From positions 217,924 through 281,923 of the forward strand of contig ONZQ02000014.1 in assembly GCA_900312665.1 (NCBI GenBank): 64,000 nt of DNA. The letters run 5' to 3'. This DNA is from Cephalotrichum gorgonifer (lineage: Eukaryota; Ascomycota; Sordariomycetes; Microascales; Microascaceae). Positions 12,353 to 23,900 of this stretch are shown piece after piece (the stretch's first letter is position 1; every line of letters begins with the position of its first letter). A program made the position numbers and the translations under genes. The notes below the pieces were generated by a model, which saw only the letters and a list, made by a program, of their open reading frames with translations, ran no database searches and had not been told where the DNA came from.

Positions 12353-14765
12353 ATGGCGGGCCACGGTCACGAGGCCGACTTCGCGGACGACTCGGGGGAC
12401 GACGACAACTCGATACTATCTGTAAGCTTCCTGCGTTTACCCTAATCTTTGTTTTGCGGCAATAATGTCATTGTCTTTTGCGTTTGCCATCCCGCGGCGT
12501 CCACATCACATCACACGATGGAGCCCTCTCGAACAAAGACGGTCCCAACCTCAACCTCAACTTTGAGCCCAAGACCAAACCCGCCCTGGTACCTGCTAAC
12601 CGCCCCCCAGACAAAAGGCCTTGAGACCTTCTCACGGAAAGTCACCACCACGGCATCACACCTGATGGGGCCCCCAACCGTCGATTCCCCGCATGTCGAC
12701 CACTACCGCAGCGCCATGACCGCCGTCCACAAGCAGCTCCAGAAGCCGTCGGTCCAGCACGGCATCTTCTCCATGGCCAAGACGACCCCGAGCGAGCTCG
12801 TGCGATCCAAGCTCTCGCGCACCGAGATCCAGCACCGCGCCCTGACCGCCCTGTCCGACGAGATGCTAGCCAACATACCCTACGCCGAGAACTCGTACTC
12901 GCTCTTCCAGGGCTTCCAGGCTAGCTTCCCCGAGATGACCGAAGACGGAAAGAAGCACCGCCGGAAGCCGTCGCGCGGGAGGAAGCTCCTCGACGAGAGC
13001 GCGCACGCCCCGGCGTCGCCGCAGAGCCTGTCGAAGCTGAAGAGGCAGAAGGGGTCGATGATGCACGAGCTGCAGCTGCTGACGATTAGGAAGAACATGG
13101 CGAGCTACGAGATCAGGGACATCGACAACAAGCTCGCGAATCTCGCGGGCATGAGGAGGACCGTTCTGGAACGGCTGTCCAGGATCGAGCAGGACGAGGC
13201 CGTGTTAGAACAGGACAGTGGGTGCTCCCCACTGCGCGCGCGCGCACGATCTCAAGTCTCAATACCGAAAATGTCAAATGCTAACATGGCGGCTCAGTCG
13301 TGGACACGGAGAATCGCATAGAGGAGACGCAGCAACTCGTCAACGAAAATGAGGCAGCGGCCGGCCGACAGGCCCCAGCAGCCGACGACGACGACCTCGA
13401 CGAGAGCCTAATAATACTCGGCCACGATGACGTTGACTTCATGTCCCAATCTATCTACGAAAAGATTCCCTCGGCCCAAACGACGCCCACGAAGCGGAAG
13501 AAGCCGAAGGCCCCCCGGCGGAAATCGATGCCCATACTGCACGAGCACTTCGAACCCGGCTCCATGATCAGGGAGATCCGCGCCCACAAGGAACCCGTGC
13601 TAGCTATGGACTTCGACGCGCCCTTCGGTACCATGGTCACATCCTCCATGGACGACACCGTACGTGTATGGGACCTCAACGCCGGCCGGTGCATAGGACT
13701 CCTCGAGGGGCACACTGCCTCGGTGCGGACCCTCCAGGTCTCGGACAACTTCCTCGCCACGGGATCCGCTGATGCCACCATCCGCCTCTGGGACCTCAGT
13801 AAGGCCCGCTACGACCCGCAGGGCAGCGGCTTCTCGGGCGGCGAGGACGACGAGGACGGCATCGCCTTCTCGCGCGACGACGACCAGCCCGTCGACCCGC
13901 CCGAGGGCACCATGGACGACTGCCCGCTCTTCACGCTCCAGGCCCACCTCGACGAGATCACGGCCCTCGACTTCCGCGGCGACGTCCTCGTGTCCGGGTC
14001 GGCGGACAAGACCCTGAGGCAGTGGGACCTCGAGAAGGGGAGGTGCGTGCAGACGCTGGACGTGATGTGGGCCGCCGCGCAGGCCTCGGCGTCCCTAGGC
14101 GCGTCGGCCATGCCCGGCGGTGGAGGGGGAAACTGGCGGCACACGGCGCGGTCGTCGGATGGGGGGGCCGACTTCGTGGGCGCGTTGCAGTTGTTCGACG
14201 CAGCGCTCGCGTGCGGGACGGCCGACGGGATGGTGAGGCTGTGGGATCTGAGGAGTGGGCAGGTACACCGGAGTCTGGTGGGCCACACTGGGCCCGTGAC
14301 GTGCCTGCAGTTTGACGACGTGCATCTCGTCACGGGTAGTGTAGACCGGAGCATAAGGGTAAGTCGCCACCTCTCCCTTCCTCTCTCTTCCCTCTATGTT
14401 CCCTCTCTTTCGAGTAGTTTGAGGACAGCGAGGGGAAAAAACTACAGAGAAAGAATGAAGAAGATGAGACTGACATCAGGGAATTACAGATATGGGACCT
14501 CCGCACCGGCGCGATCCACGACGCCTACGCCTACGATAACCCCGTGACGGCCATGATGTTCGACGCGCGCCGGATCGCGTGCGCGGCAGGCGAGGACGTC
14601 GTCAAGGTGTACGACAAGGTCGAGGGCAGGCAGTGGGACTGCGGCGCGGGCATCGCGGCTGCGGAGGAGGGGCGGACCCCGTCCATCGTGGAGAGGGTGC
14701 GGCTGAAGGACGGGTACCTCGTCGAGGGGAGGCGAGACGGCATTGTGGGAGTGTGGGCATGCTGA
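12353..14765 (+). CDS. MDV1: Mitochondrial division protein 1, WD40 fission adaptor
   Basis: This is the adaptor that links the outer-membrane protein Fis1 to the dynamin Dnm1 in mitochondrial (and peroxisomal) fission. Exons 12353-12421, 12611-13217, 13298-14358 and 14490-14765 give about 670 aa. The N-terminal half carries the conserved ETFSRKVTTTASHLMG and FSMAKTTPSELVRSKLS blocks and SYSLFQGFQASFPE, then a coiled coil (HELQLLTIRKNMASYEIRDI to RLSRIEQDE, continued across intron 2). The C-terminal half is a WD40 propeller with clear TVRVWDLNAGRC, TIRLWDLSKA, TLRQWDLEKGRC, MVRLWDLRSGQV and IWDLRTGAI blades. An Asp/Gly-rich loop and an Ala/Gly loop sit between blades. The first exon is short (69 nt) and is chosen because it joins phase 0 to the TKGLETFSRK exon. 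It converges on BCP1. Confidence 0.93.
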
Positions 14766-15199
14766 CGAGATCTTTTTTAATATCTTTTTTTTGCGGGCGG
14801 AGAATAGGTGTAGACGATATATGTATGATGGTGTTTTTGCCTATTTTTTTTTTCATTTATTTTTTACTGTGGTGGGAGGGGAGGAGGAGTGTGGTGGCTT
14901 TTCGACTCAGTTATTACTCTCTGTAACAGTAAGACATGCCATTGGGGAAGGGGGAAGGGCGAACCATGAACTCTGATACATTGCAGGGGAGGAAGGGCAA
15001 TCAATGTGTACGTGATACGCTTCAAAGTATTCGCACGGGGGATGACCCCTCGTCATCATAAATATCCTCTCATCTAGCCCACCAAAGCCTCGACGACGAC
15101 CACCTGAGCCCCTTTTTTTTTTCCCACCCCTTCACTCACCTCATCACACCATTTCCCCGAGCGCCTCTAAGCCCCCCTTTCCCCCTTTTTTCAGCCAGC
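14766..15199. other. Convergent intergenic region MDV1 / BCP1
   Basis: This is 434 bp of mostly T-rich 3' flank. No gene is seen; it is probably two 3' UTRs. Confidence 0.6.
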
Positions 15200-16187
15200 T
15201 TACGCCCCCGACCCAAGATACCTCCCCACGGCCTGCACGGCCTCCCTGAACTTCGCCGCCTCGATAAGCATCACGTACCCCTCCGTCCGGATCCCCATCT
15301 CGGAGAAGGCCCTCTTGCTATCCGCCACGGCCTCGTCCTCCTTCGTATACTTATACGACCCCTTCGCGGCCGCGAACCTAGCCAGCACCTCGTCCTCGGG
15401 GTGGAAGTACAGCGTCTCCCCCTCGCCCGACGAGCCCGCCGCCTCCCTCGCCTTCTTGTTCTTGGGCCGCTGGTCGGTCGCGACGTCCGGGTCAGGCGCC
15501 ACCTCGCGGTACACGCGCGAGAGCACGAGGAAGTGCGAGAAGGCGTACGGCTCCTTGTCCTCTACCGCCGCGTCGAGCTCGTCGACGAGCATGGAGTACA
15601 TGGGGCCCGCAACCTCGGAGGGCATGTTTATCAGGCGCTCGCTGAGCACGAGGCCCACGTCCGCGGATCCTCCCGACGATAGCGCCTCCGCTATCGCGCC
15701 GGCGCCGGTCTTCTGGGAGATGTACGCCGCCAGACCGCTCAGCGCGGCGTGCGACGCGTGCGTGCGCAGGCTGAGGGCCGTGATGAGGGCGTAGGCGTCG
15801 CTCTCCTTGCCGTCGGTCTTGACGGTCGAGCCGACGGTCGGCTGGGAGAGGATCAGGTCCGCGAGGGAGGAGACGTCGAAGAGCGGGGCGTCGACGTCGA
15901 GGAGCTGGCGGAGGAGAGTCTTGGTGCCGTGGAAGTCGACCTCCGGGTCGAAGTTGAACCACTCGAAGTCGACGTTTACCATGTCGAAGTCCTGAGGTGG
16001 AGGCCCCCTTATTAGCTAACTAATTCCCCTTCCCCCCCGTATTTCTCTGCTTTTTCTCTTCTACATTTCACTGAAATGGGTGGCATCTCCCGGCTCTGGG
16101 GTAGGAGGATCTGTAACATACCTCGTCAGAAGACTCGTCCATGGCGTCGGGATCCCTCTCGTCCCTCTCCCTCTTGGTGCCGGCCAT
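15200..16187 (-). CDS. BCP1: BCP1/BCCIP family protein
   Basis: This is a nuclear protein of the BCP1/BCCIP family. The yeast homologue chaperones ribosomal protein Rpl23 (uL14) and is needed for nuclear export of the kinase Mss4. Exons 16187-16122 (22 codons) and 15991-15200 give 285 aa, the usual size. Exon 1 reads MAGTKRERDERDPDAMDESS, and the join gives DFDMVNVDFEWFNFDP, the family's signature N-terminus. Later blocks are FHGTKTLLRQLLD, ERLINMPSEVAGPMYSML, SHFLVLSRVYRE and YFHPEDEVLARFA. The 130-bp intron has a GTATGT donor. The start is set by the only ATG that gives the acidic/basic leader. It is convergent with MDV1 and in tandem with MSB2. Confidence 0.94.
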
Positions 16188-17748
16188 TGTCTCGGTCGGA
16201 GCTCCTCTAGTCGTTGGGCGTTTTTACAAGGTGTGATATTCGGGGCCGGGGGTGGGGGGGTGTCTGTCCGTGTTCCTTGTTTGCTTAATGTGGTCTGGGT
16301 GAGAGAGAGAGAGGTGACGTGTGGTGAGAGGGCGGTGCGAGCACTAGCTGGTGCTTGTTACTTTGCTTGTGCCTTAGAAAAAAATTATTGCCCCGCTATA
16401 CGAGTGCGGCGGGATGTACACCTCGATGGAGGGGTTGGTTGGCCCGGCCGATCGATAAAGGCTTCCCGCCAAGGTCGATCCCCCGCCATTACTGGTATTG
16501 CTATTGAAACACTACGCACGCTCCGCCATCCCAACGTCGAACCTGGAACCTCGAACCTCGAACTTGGAACATCGGAGGCTAGTCCCCAGTCCCATCCCAG
16601 AAGGACAAGCTTCGGCTAAGACATCTGGAGACCTACTCATACCCAGCCAGAGCCCCATGGAGGTATACCTTAACAGTGATTCCTTACTTCCCCACTTGCC
16701 TGTAATACTTCCAGGCTTCAAGTGAGCTGGTCGCACTTCCAACTGCTTTTACATATGCTTTTACTAGCACGATTACGCCACTCTACCAGTACTTGTCCAC
16801 GCTAAAATGTCTGGAAGCGACAGATTGTAGGAAATCTTATATTCGATATGTGCAACGAAGTAGATACCTACCCACTTAGACTCCACCCATGACACGGCAC
16901 CAGCGGGGGCCTTTTCGTCACCAATCCCTGGCGAGAAAAAGATGAATCCGCCGGCGAACCGGCACACGGCCACCATCGCTCCACCGACAAAGACGCCAAC
17001 CGCCCCAACGACGTCACGTCCCTAGACCTCCCCTCCCCTCTTCACCCACCTCGACCTCGAAACACATCGCCGTTTTGGATCAAGCGCACACGCACACACG
17101 TCCACGTCCACATCCACATCAGCAGCCCCACTTACATCCCCGTCCGCCCACACCCACGGGGTACACACAAAGGAAAAAGAGACATTAAAGTCATTCCTCG
17201 AAAAGTATAGCCGAGCCAGCCACCCATAACCAGACAGACCCAAGACCCGCCAGAGTCAAACGCCTCAATTCCAGGTCCCGCCATCCGATATCAGGTCCCG
17301 GCCCAAGCCCCGAGGAACAAAGGAGGGGGTGAAAAAGTAGAAATCTAAAAAAAGAGAAAAACAAGACGTAAAAAAATTTGTACATGTGTTCATGACTATA
17401 GCAGCCCACAATCAGAGAGCCACAGTACAGTGAGATTCAAGAAAAAGGAAACACGCCAAATATATCAGATGGCTGTCAGAGGGCTGAAAAGCTACTTCCA
17501 TATACAATTGACTCTCGGTAAATGGTATAAAAATGCTACCGAAAATATCGAAAATAAAATGAGCTCACAGGAGCCCAGGAGAAGAATTAAATAAACAAGA
17601 GAAGAAAATGGCTTGGTAGCTGGAGTTTGTGTATGCGTGCCTCGCGATCGGGGTATCGAAGTAGAAGGGTCGGTCGAGGCAGAAAATTGACGGATATGTT
17701 CGAGGTAGACCAGATGGGGGAAGGAGCATGGATAACCTCTACCTAGGC
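16188..17748. other. Intergenic, BCP1 upstream / MSB2 downstream
   Basis: This is 1.56 kb without a supportable gene. It holds the BCP1 promoter and the MSB2 3' UTR. A small cluster of related octamers (CGAACCTGG / CGAACCTCG / CGAACTTGG) occurs at 16542-16572. Confidence 0.55.
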
Positions 17749-19947
17749 TCAGTTCCATCCTAGGGAGTTCTCCGCAGCTACCGGCGCGGAGATATACGCC
17801 GTGCGTCCAGAGTTGCCCGCGCCGCTCTGCCCGCTGCCGTGGCTGGCCCTGCCGCCCGCCACTCCGCCGTAGCTAGACGCGTGCTGGCTGAGGAGCGCCC
17901 CACCCATCATCGCCGTCGCCGGGCTTCCGGACCCGCTGAAGCGCATCTCGGCCGAGCCGCTGTTGCTGTTGCTGAGCGAGCTGGCCCGTCGGTGCGCCAA
18001 CTTCTTCCTCTTGTACCGCCGCGCCACGAGGAACATGGCCGCGCCGTACGCCATGGCCGCTCCGATAGCGCCGACGGCAATTCCTGCAGTGGCACCCTTC
18101 TGTCCCGGCGTCTGCTCCTCCGGCGTCTCCTCGCCGCCGCCGAACGGCGCACCGCCCGGCTCCTCGGACGAGGACCCTCCCGGCGTCTCGAGGTCCGAGC
18201 CGGGGAAGATGCCGTACGACGGATCAATCGCCGAGGCGAGATCGAAAGCGATGGGGTGCGGGGGGTTATACAGTTCCGAGTTGGTGAGGTGAATGTCGAT
18301 CTGGAGCGCCTCGATGATGCTGCTCGGCACGTAGGCAAACGCAGCTGTCGTGATCCATCCCTTATTCTGCTTCGTCTCGAGCGGTGTGAGGCGCATCATC
18401 TTGACCTTGGACTCATCACACGACTCGCCATGCGAGATGACCTTGGGGAAGTACATGAAGATCTGCTGCGAGGCCGTGAAGTTCTCCGCAACGAACTCGT
18501 AGTGTAGCCTGCGGTCAAAGACGATGCGAATCAGAGTCGTACCGTCTGGCTGCGTAATCTCGTCGTCTGTGGCGTCGATCGAGTTCGGCATCCCGGCCGG
18601 CAACTCCTGGCTGCTGGTAGGAGCGGGGAGGTCTGTGTTCACCGTTGCCGTAGCGTCATCCGCTGCGAGCTTGGTTCCCAGCCAGTTTTCCTTGCCTGTC
18701 ACCGTGGTCACGGCCGGAATGCTAGTGAAGGTCTGATTGGGAACTGGTGACGGTACGGTTGTCGGTTCCTCCTCGTATATAGTAGAGTTCTGCGCAGGCG
18801 GCGGAGTCACAATCGGGCCATCGCTAATCGTCGTGGGCGTGGGCACGTCGGTCACGGGTGCGGAGCTCGTCACGTTCGCGCCAGTAGGGAAAGGCACGTC
18901 AGTAGGGTCGGTGGGCGGGATGCTAATGTCCGTGGGATCCGAGTAGGGAGGCGTCGTAGGGTCCGTGGCCGGAGGGACGGGCTCCGTACCGTTGAGAACG
19001 GGATCGGAAATGGGCGGCAACACAGTCGTGGTAGGCTCAGGGATCGGCAACAAAGTCAAGGGGCCGTCCGTTGGATCGACGTTCGCGCTCGAAGGCTCAG
19101 GGATCGGCACCAAGGTTAGGATGTCACTCGGTTCAGCGTTCGGCGCCGTGGGCTTGGGAATCGGGATATCCGAAATGATAGTCTCAACGGGATCGACGAT
19201 GGCGGTCTCGATGGCGGTCTCGATGGGGTCGACGATGGCGGTCTCAATAGGGTCGATGATGGCGGTCTCGATAGGGTCGATGATACCGGTCTTGATAGGG
19301 TCGATGATGGCAGACTCGATGGGATCGATGATGAGGGATTCAATGGGGTCGAGAATATCAGTGAGGGAGGGCGGGTCAGCCGAGGTTGGCGCCGTCGGCT
19401 TGACGCTGTCGGTGGAGACGGGCTCCTCAGACTCGTACGTTTCCGTCGGAACGGTGGAGCTATCGTCTTCCTCACTTGGTGTTTCCTTCTCAGAGGCGGA
19501 CGTAGATGTCTCCGAGCTAGTTGTTACAACACCAGTGGGGGCTACGATAATCCCACCAATACCACCAATCACACCCGGAGAGGTCGAGGTAGACGTTACG
19601 CCGTCGTCGATCTGCTCGTCGTCAGAGGGTGTTGCTGTCGGGCTGGTGAAGAGGTCAGGGAGTCGGATGGTATTGGGAATGTCGAGTGTGAGGATATCTT
19701 CCAGATCGGGAAGGCCGAGAGTGGAATCGGTGTCGGCACGTGGCACGGTGACCGACGCATCGGTACTCGAGGCCACAGTCTCCGTATCAACTGTTGCCGA
19801 CTCTGACGAGACCTCGTCACTGCCAATAGTTGAATTCGTGAACTGACGCTTGACATGGCGGGGGAAGTATATTCTCTGTCCCCCATCGGCAACCGCGGTC
19901 GAGGCAAAGGCCAGGGCCGCGGCCACGGCCCACGTTTTCGGATGCAT
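17749..19947 (-). CDS. MSB2: Msb2-type signalling mucin (single-pass membrane sensor)
   Basis: This is a plasma-membrane mucin of the Msb2/Hkr1 class, which in fungi acts at the top of the filamentation/invasive-growth MAPK pathway and in surface sensing. It is a single exon of 732 aa. MHPKTWAVAAALAFASTAVA is a signal peptide. Residues ~40-465 are Ser/Thr/Pro-rich (mucin-like) and interrupted at ~198-257 by IDPIET-type repeats. The extracellular Msb2-homology region lies at ~470-600 (RIVFDRRLHYEFVAENF, SQQIFMYFPKV, GWITTAAFAYVPSSIIEALQ). The membrane helix at ~618-642 (GIAVGAIGAAMAYGAAMFLV) is followed by a basic stop-transfer RRYKRKK and a ~85-residue cytoplasmic tail. The order of signal peptide, mucin, homology domain, helix and tail matches the family. 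The 5' flank is long (over 900 bp without a gene), as expected for a regulated sensor. Confidence 0.9.
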   Translation of the reverse strand: MHPKTWAVAAALAFASTAVADGGQRIYFPRHVKRQFTNSTIGSDEVSSESATVDTETVASSTDASVTVPRADTDSTLGLPDLEDILTLDIPNTIRLPDLFTSPTATPSDDEQIDDGVTSTSTSPGVIGGIGGIIVAPTGVVTTSSETSTSASEKETPSEEDDSSTVPTETYESEEPVSTDSVKPTAPTSADPPSLTDILDPIESLIIDPIESAIIDPIKTGIIDPIETAIIDPIETAIVDPIETAIETAIVDPVETIISDIPIPKPTAPNAEPSDILTLVPIPEPSSANVDPTDGPLTLLPIPEPTTTVLPPISDPVLNGTEPVPPATDPTTPPYSDPTDISIPPTDPTDVPFPTGANVTSSAPVTDVPTPTTISDGPIVTPPPAQNSTIYEEEPTTVPSPVPNQTFTSIPAVTTVTGKENWLGTKLAADDATATVNTDLPAPTSSQELPAGMPNSIDATDDEITQPDGTTLIRIVFDRRLHYEFVAENFTASQQIFMYFPKVISHGESCDESKVKMMRLTPLETKQNKGWITTAAFAYVPSSIIEALQIDIHLTNSELYNPPHPIAFDLASAIDPSYGIFPGSDLETPGGSSSEEPGGAPFGGGEETPEEQTPGQKGATAGIAVGAIGAAMAYGAAMFLVARRYKRKKLAHRRASSLSNSNSGSAEMRFSGSGSPATAMMGGALLSQHASSYGGVAGGRASHGSGQSGAGNSGRTAYISAPVAAENSLGWN
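19177..19356 (-). repeat. In-frame ~24-bp tandem repeats in MSB2 (IDPIETA units)
   Basis: Seven related units of the form (I/L)(I/V/L)DP(I/V)E(T/S)xx encode residues ~198-257 of the mucin. Unit length is 8 residues (24 bp), with one partial extra IETA. The units are poor in Ser/Thr, unlike the surrounding mucin sequence. Confidence 0.85.
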
Positions 19948-20900
19948 CTCGCGTTTTGACAGTCGTCGGTACAGGAACGGAACTGATCGGTATCACAGGG
20001 GCAGGCGAGGATGCGTTTTCGGTGATGGCTGGTTAAACGAGTGCAAGGTAGTCCTTGGTCTTCGAGAGCAAGGGTCAGCGTCTCGCGGGGGACAATGGCG
20101 GTGGCTCTTAAGCGACTCACTTTGTCAGGGCGGTGATATGAAATGAGTGTACTTGACAAAATTGTCAGATAGTAGTTCTATAAAAAAAAAAAGCCCGTCA
20201 TTAGATATCCGCCCAATGTCGAAAAGATTGGATCTGCATGGACGATCACCGCGATCGCCAGAGGGGCGGAATCCAGCCCGAGACCGGGGCTGAATCCGTA
20301 CTTGGCCCGCAGCAAAACCACACACTCTCCGGAGGCAGCGCGGCGCTGGGGAGGAGGGAAACGAACATTTAGTATAGCTGGATGCAAAAAGAGCGAACTC
20401 GACGAAAAATCGTCGAAAAGGGGTGGCGGGTGTTTCCCAAAATATCAACAGTGTGTCGTCTCAAGTATCCGTCACAGCGTGAGCAGTTCGGGCATCGGCG
20501 TGGAAGAATGTCGTGAGATCGAAGGCATTAGGGAGCTCGTGGACGGTCGGGGTCGGTCGTGGCGCAAATTCCCTTTCCTCTTGTACCCTCGCGGCGTCTT
20601 CTCGCAAAAGAAGCTCGAGTTGCGGAAGCAGGCTGGGGGGATGCCTCTTGTCTAGCCGTCCACGCGCGAAGGCGGTCTCGAGAATCGAAAAGGAACGACT
20701 TCGCCGAAGGAAACTTGTCGGGTTGGCGAGATCGAGTGAAGGGGGGTGGAGGAAGCGAGAAGGGGAGAAACAGAATCGGGTGGCGGCGGGAAGGGGGGGG
20801 GAGAGAAGGGGAGGTGGGTTCTCACAACGCAGGGCAGCGTAGGACGCAAAGCGCAGAACGACCAGCCAAAGTGCGGGAGAAATGGCGGAAACGACAGGGG
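19948..20900. other. MSB2 upstream region
   Basis: No gene is supported in this 0.95 kb. It probably holds the MSB2 promoter and a long leader; short open frames on both strands lack family features. Confidence 0.5.
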
Positions 20901-23900
20901 AGAAAGTGCCACCCCGATTTAGCGGAAAGGGGGGGCGTCAGGGTATGGAAACGGAGGTGGGTGGAGGTGGAGGTGGAGCCAGGGTGGGGACCTGACAATA
21001 AATGGACTTACTTGCACGACCACCGTTTGGCCAATACAAGTCCAAGTATACAGGTACAGGCCAATTAGTACAATTGCGCCGCTGTACCCGATTGTACCCT
21101 CGGGTGTCTCCACCATTGATCTGGTTGCATTGAGAGAATACTTGTATACCCATAATCGGCTCAATGCACATGAAGGTACGTAGATGTACAAGCCTCCAAT
21201 CATCGACCACGGACCCTGTCAAAAGAGTGGACCTACCTTCTATGGATCCACCACCCAACTCACCACCAAATGTCATTCACCGTCGAAGACGCTCCGCCGT
21301 TTTGGTAGCTTCTAGGCACAAGGATGGACAGGCAGCCGAACGACTTGCGAGTTGTTAATGTCCGAGGTGGATGTCAACAATACACTCGTACATCCGAACA
21401 ATCCACTCTCTTAATGATCCTTGCTCAGACAGACATACATACATACTTGCAAGTACAAGCGCAAGCACGGGCACGAGTACAAGTAGTGGGTGCCGACGTG
21501 CGTGGGTCTCTTAAAGTGCAGTTGGCATGCTCCGTCCCCGTCTTGTGTACAAGTACTTATCCCAGCACATGCGAGTCTACCAACGAAATCAATTGACGAG
21601 GACGCGAACGTGGAAGCTGTGTCGAGCTCTCAAGACGGGGGGTTCGTACTCGTATTACACAAGGTCGTCATCTCTGGCGATTTCTACTGCGCTCCGCAAA
21701 GACTTGGGCTGTGCCAAGCGTGCTCCGTATTGGATACGAACTCGGTCAGGCCAGGCACAGAATTGCCCGACTCGTGCTTGCACGCCTCGTGTCCGGTAAG
21801 GTACGAGATCAAGGAGCATGGCGACCACGCCCAAAACGGACGCCGCTAGTGGAGAACCGGCATCTGTGTAGTACCGTCATAATACGTTACTGTCAATAGT
21901 TTATTTAGTATAAATACGTGTATTTTCAAAGTATAGCCTAGACTTGGTGGTGTGGCATTTATCCTTCAGCGCTAAGATCGGTGATGGTGGGGTGTCAGTA
22001 CCCAGCCTTCGTGTCCCCTTCTCTGGAGCGACGGTCACCTGAAGTAAGCTATGACAGGACAGTGTACCTTCTACCAAGGTACTGCCCCCCCCCGCCCCGC
22101 TCACCTCCCCTGAAATATCCCTCCACCATTGTTCTCATTTCCGGAGACCATGCAGAAGGGGAGAGACCAGGAACGAAACTCGTGGGCCAGCTAGCGCACG
22201 CTAACACCGGCAGTCTCGCGTCTGGGGGGAGGAAGAGGCACAGCGAGTATTACTCGTGGATATTACTCGTGGACGGTCTTCGCCAGTGGCTTCCATTGCC
22301 CTCCCTATGTCTCATTTATTTGAGACCTGCGATCGCGATATGGACATTCCCTCTGAAGACACGACTGACAGGGCGCTCGGACAAACTGGTCTCAATTGCG
22401 GTAGGGCACTGTCGACGCGATGCATGGGCAGGGGAGGAGAGCCCATGGCACTGTCGTATTGACGTACAAAGTAGTAAGCAATCACGATGCTTGGCAGCGT
22501 TTACCCATCCATGAACCAACTCAATTTGGTATGAGTCCTTGTATCACTCGCACAGAGGACTACGAGTAGTATATCGTCACTGGGTGAAACGGTTGGGCTT
22601 TAACGGTGGACGCATCCGGACACAGCCTAATGCACAACACCCGCATCTTGGCCAGGACCTCCCGAATAGCGTCCGTCCCTGTCATCATCCCTATCCACTG
22701 ACACGTACTAAAGTACACGTATGCTAGCACAAGTACAATTAATCCCGACTTTTTGTGCAGCATCCACCGGGGGCTGTGCACCTGGCGCCATACATAAAGT
22801 CAACGATACATCCATTTAATACGCAAGAGAAAGGACCTTATAGGTATACCGGTACAAAGCACGCGTCATAGAAGACGAGGATAAATGTTCGCGCCCCAAC
22901 CCATACTTGGACTTGGATAGTGTCCATTATTCCGGACAGGTATCAATATTAATTTCCAACGGGCGCGGACGGATATTGCCAAGACGGTGACGGGATGGCG
23001 TGGGGACGGACTGGCGACGCAAACAGCCCAGTTACTCGTGCATTCCCCTCTCGTCAGAGATTACCTCCCGCCCACCACGCCGTTTAAGCTGCAGTGTATT
23101 ACTCGTGGTCCATACAAGCACATGGCTGGCCCGGATGCATGTGGGTGGTGGTGTGTTCATCTCTGGTGCCGCCCCGAAGAGTTGCTTTTTTGGATGGTGG
23201 ATGTTTGGTGCTGAATTATTGCAACTTCATCTATGTTTTAATACTCAGTGTGCACACGACCCAGCCTCCCGTTTCGGGAGAAGACCCTCGAGGTCATGCT
23301 TTTGGGCCAAACAAAACTGCGGAAACACATGAGCTTGGAGGGGGGCGCGAAACCTTGGTAGCGAAACTAGTATTTCGGGCAGGTGAGATCGAGGAGCTGG
23401 GAAGTTCGAAAGCTTGGTTTCTTTTGTGTTGCTCTCTGAGTACTTTTCTTTCCTGGTACTTCCAAGCGTGTGAAGTCTGTACTGCATGACTCCAGCCCGC
23501 AGATGCAAGTTACAGGCATTATTGCAGGTACAGGCATTTGGCCGGAGTGGATGCCTTATTCATCATAGCGCCTTCATCTCCACCACAGCCCGCCCGATCG
23601 AACAAGCTTCCCACGAACCCCGCAACCTTGGCCAGAAGTGCCATCGCTTGACAACCTGCCGCAAATGAAGCCGCCGACGATCCCAACTTCGGTGAGTTGA
23701 TTGCGCGGGGGGTAAGTTCGACGGAAGAATCGCATTCCCATTCCGTGCGTCTTTCCGTCTCTCCACCCGCTGACAGAATACCTTGTTTGGACTTCTCAGA
23801 CTCATACTCATATACTTCGACGAGAATACGAGCAAGCTCTCTCCTCTCTTCGCCTCGTAATGGATTTTGACAGATGTCAGACACTCGCAGCAAACGCCCT

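Noticed and set aside
18965..19846. 293-codon plus-strand frame rich in Gly, Ser, Met and Val
   Set aside because: It is antisense to the MSB2 mucin region; its repeats mirror the IDPIET repeats on the coding strand.
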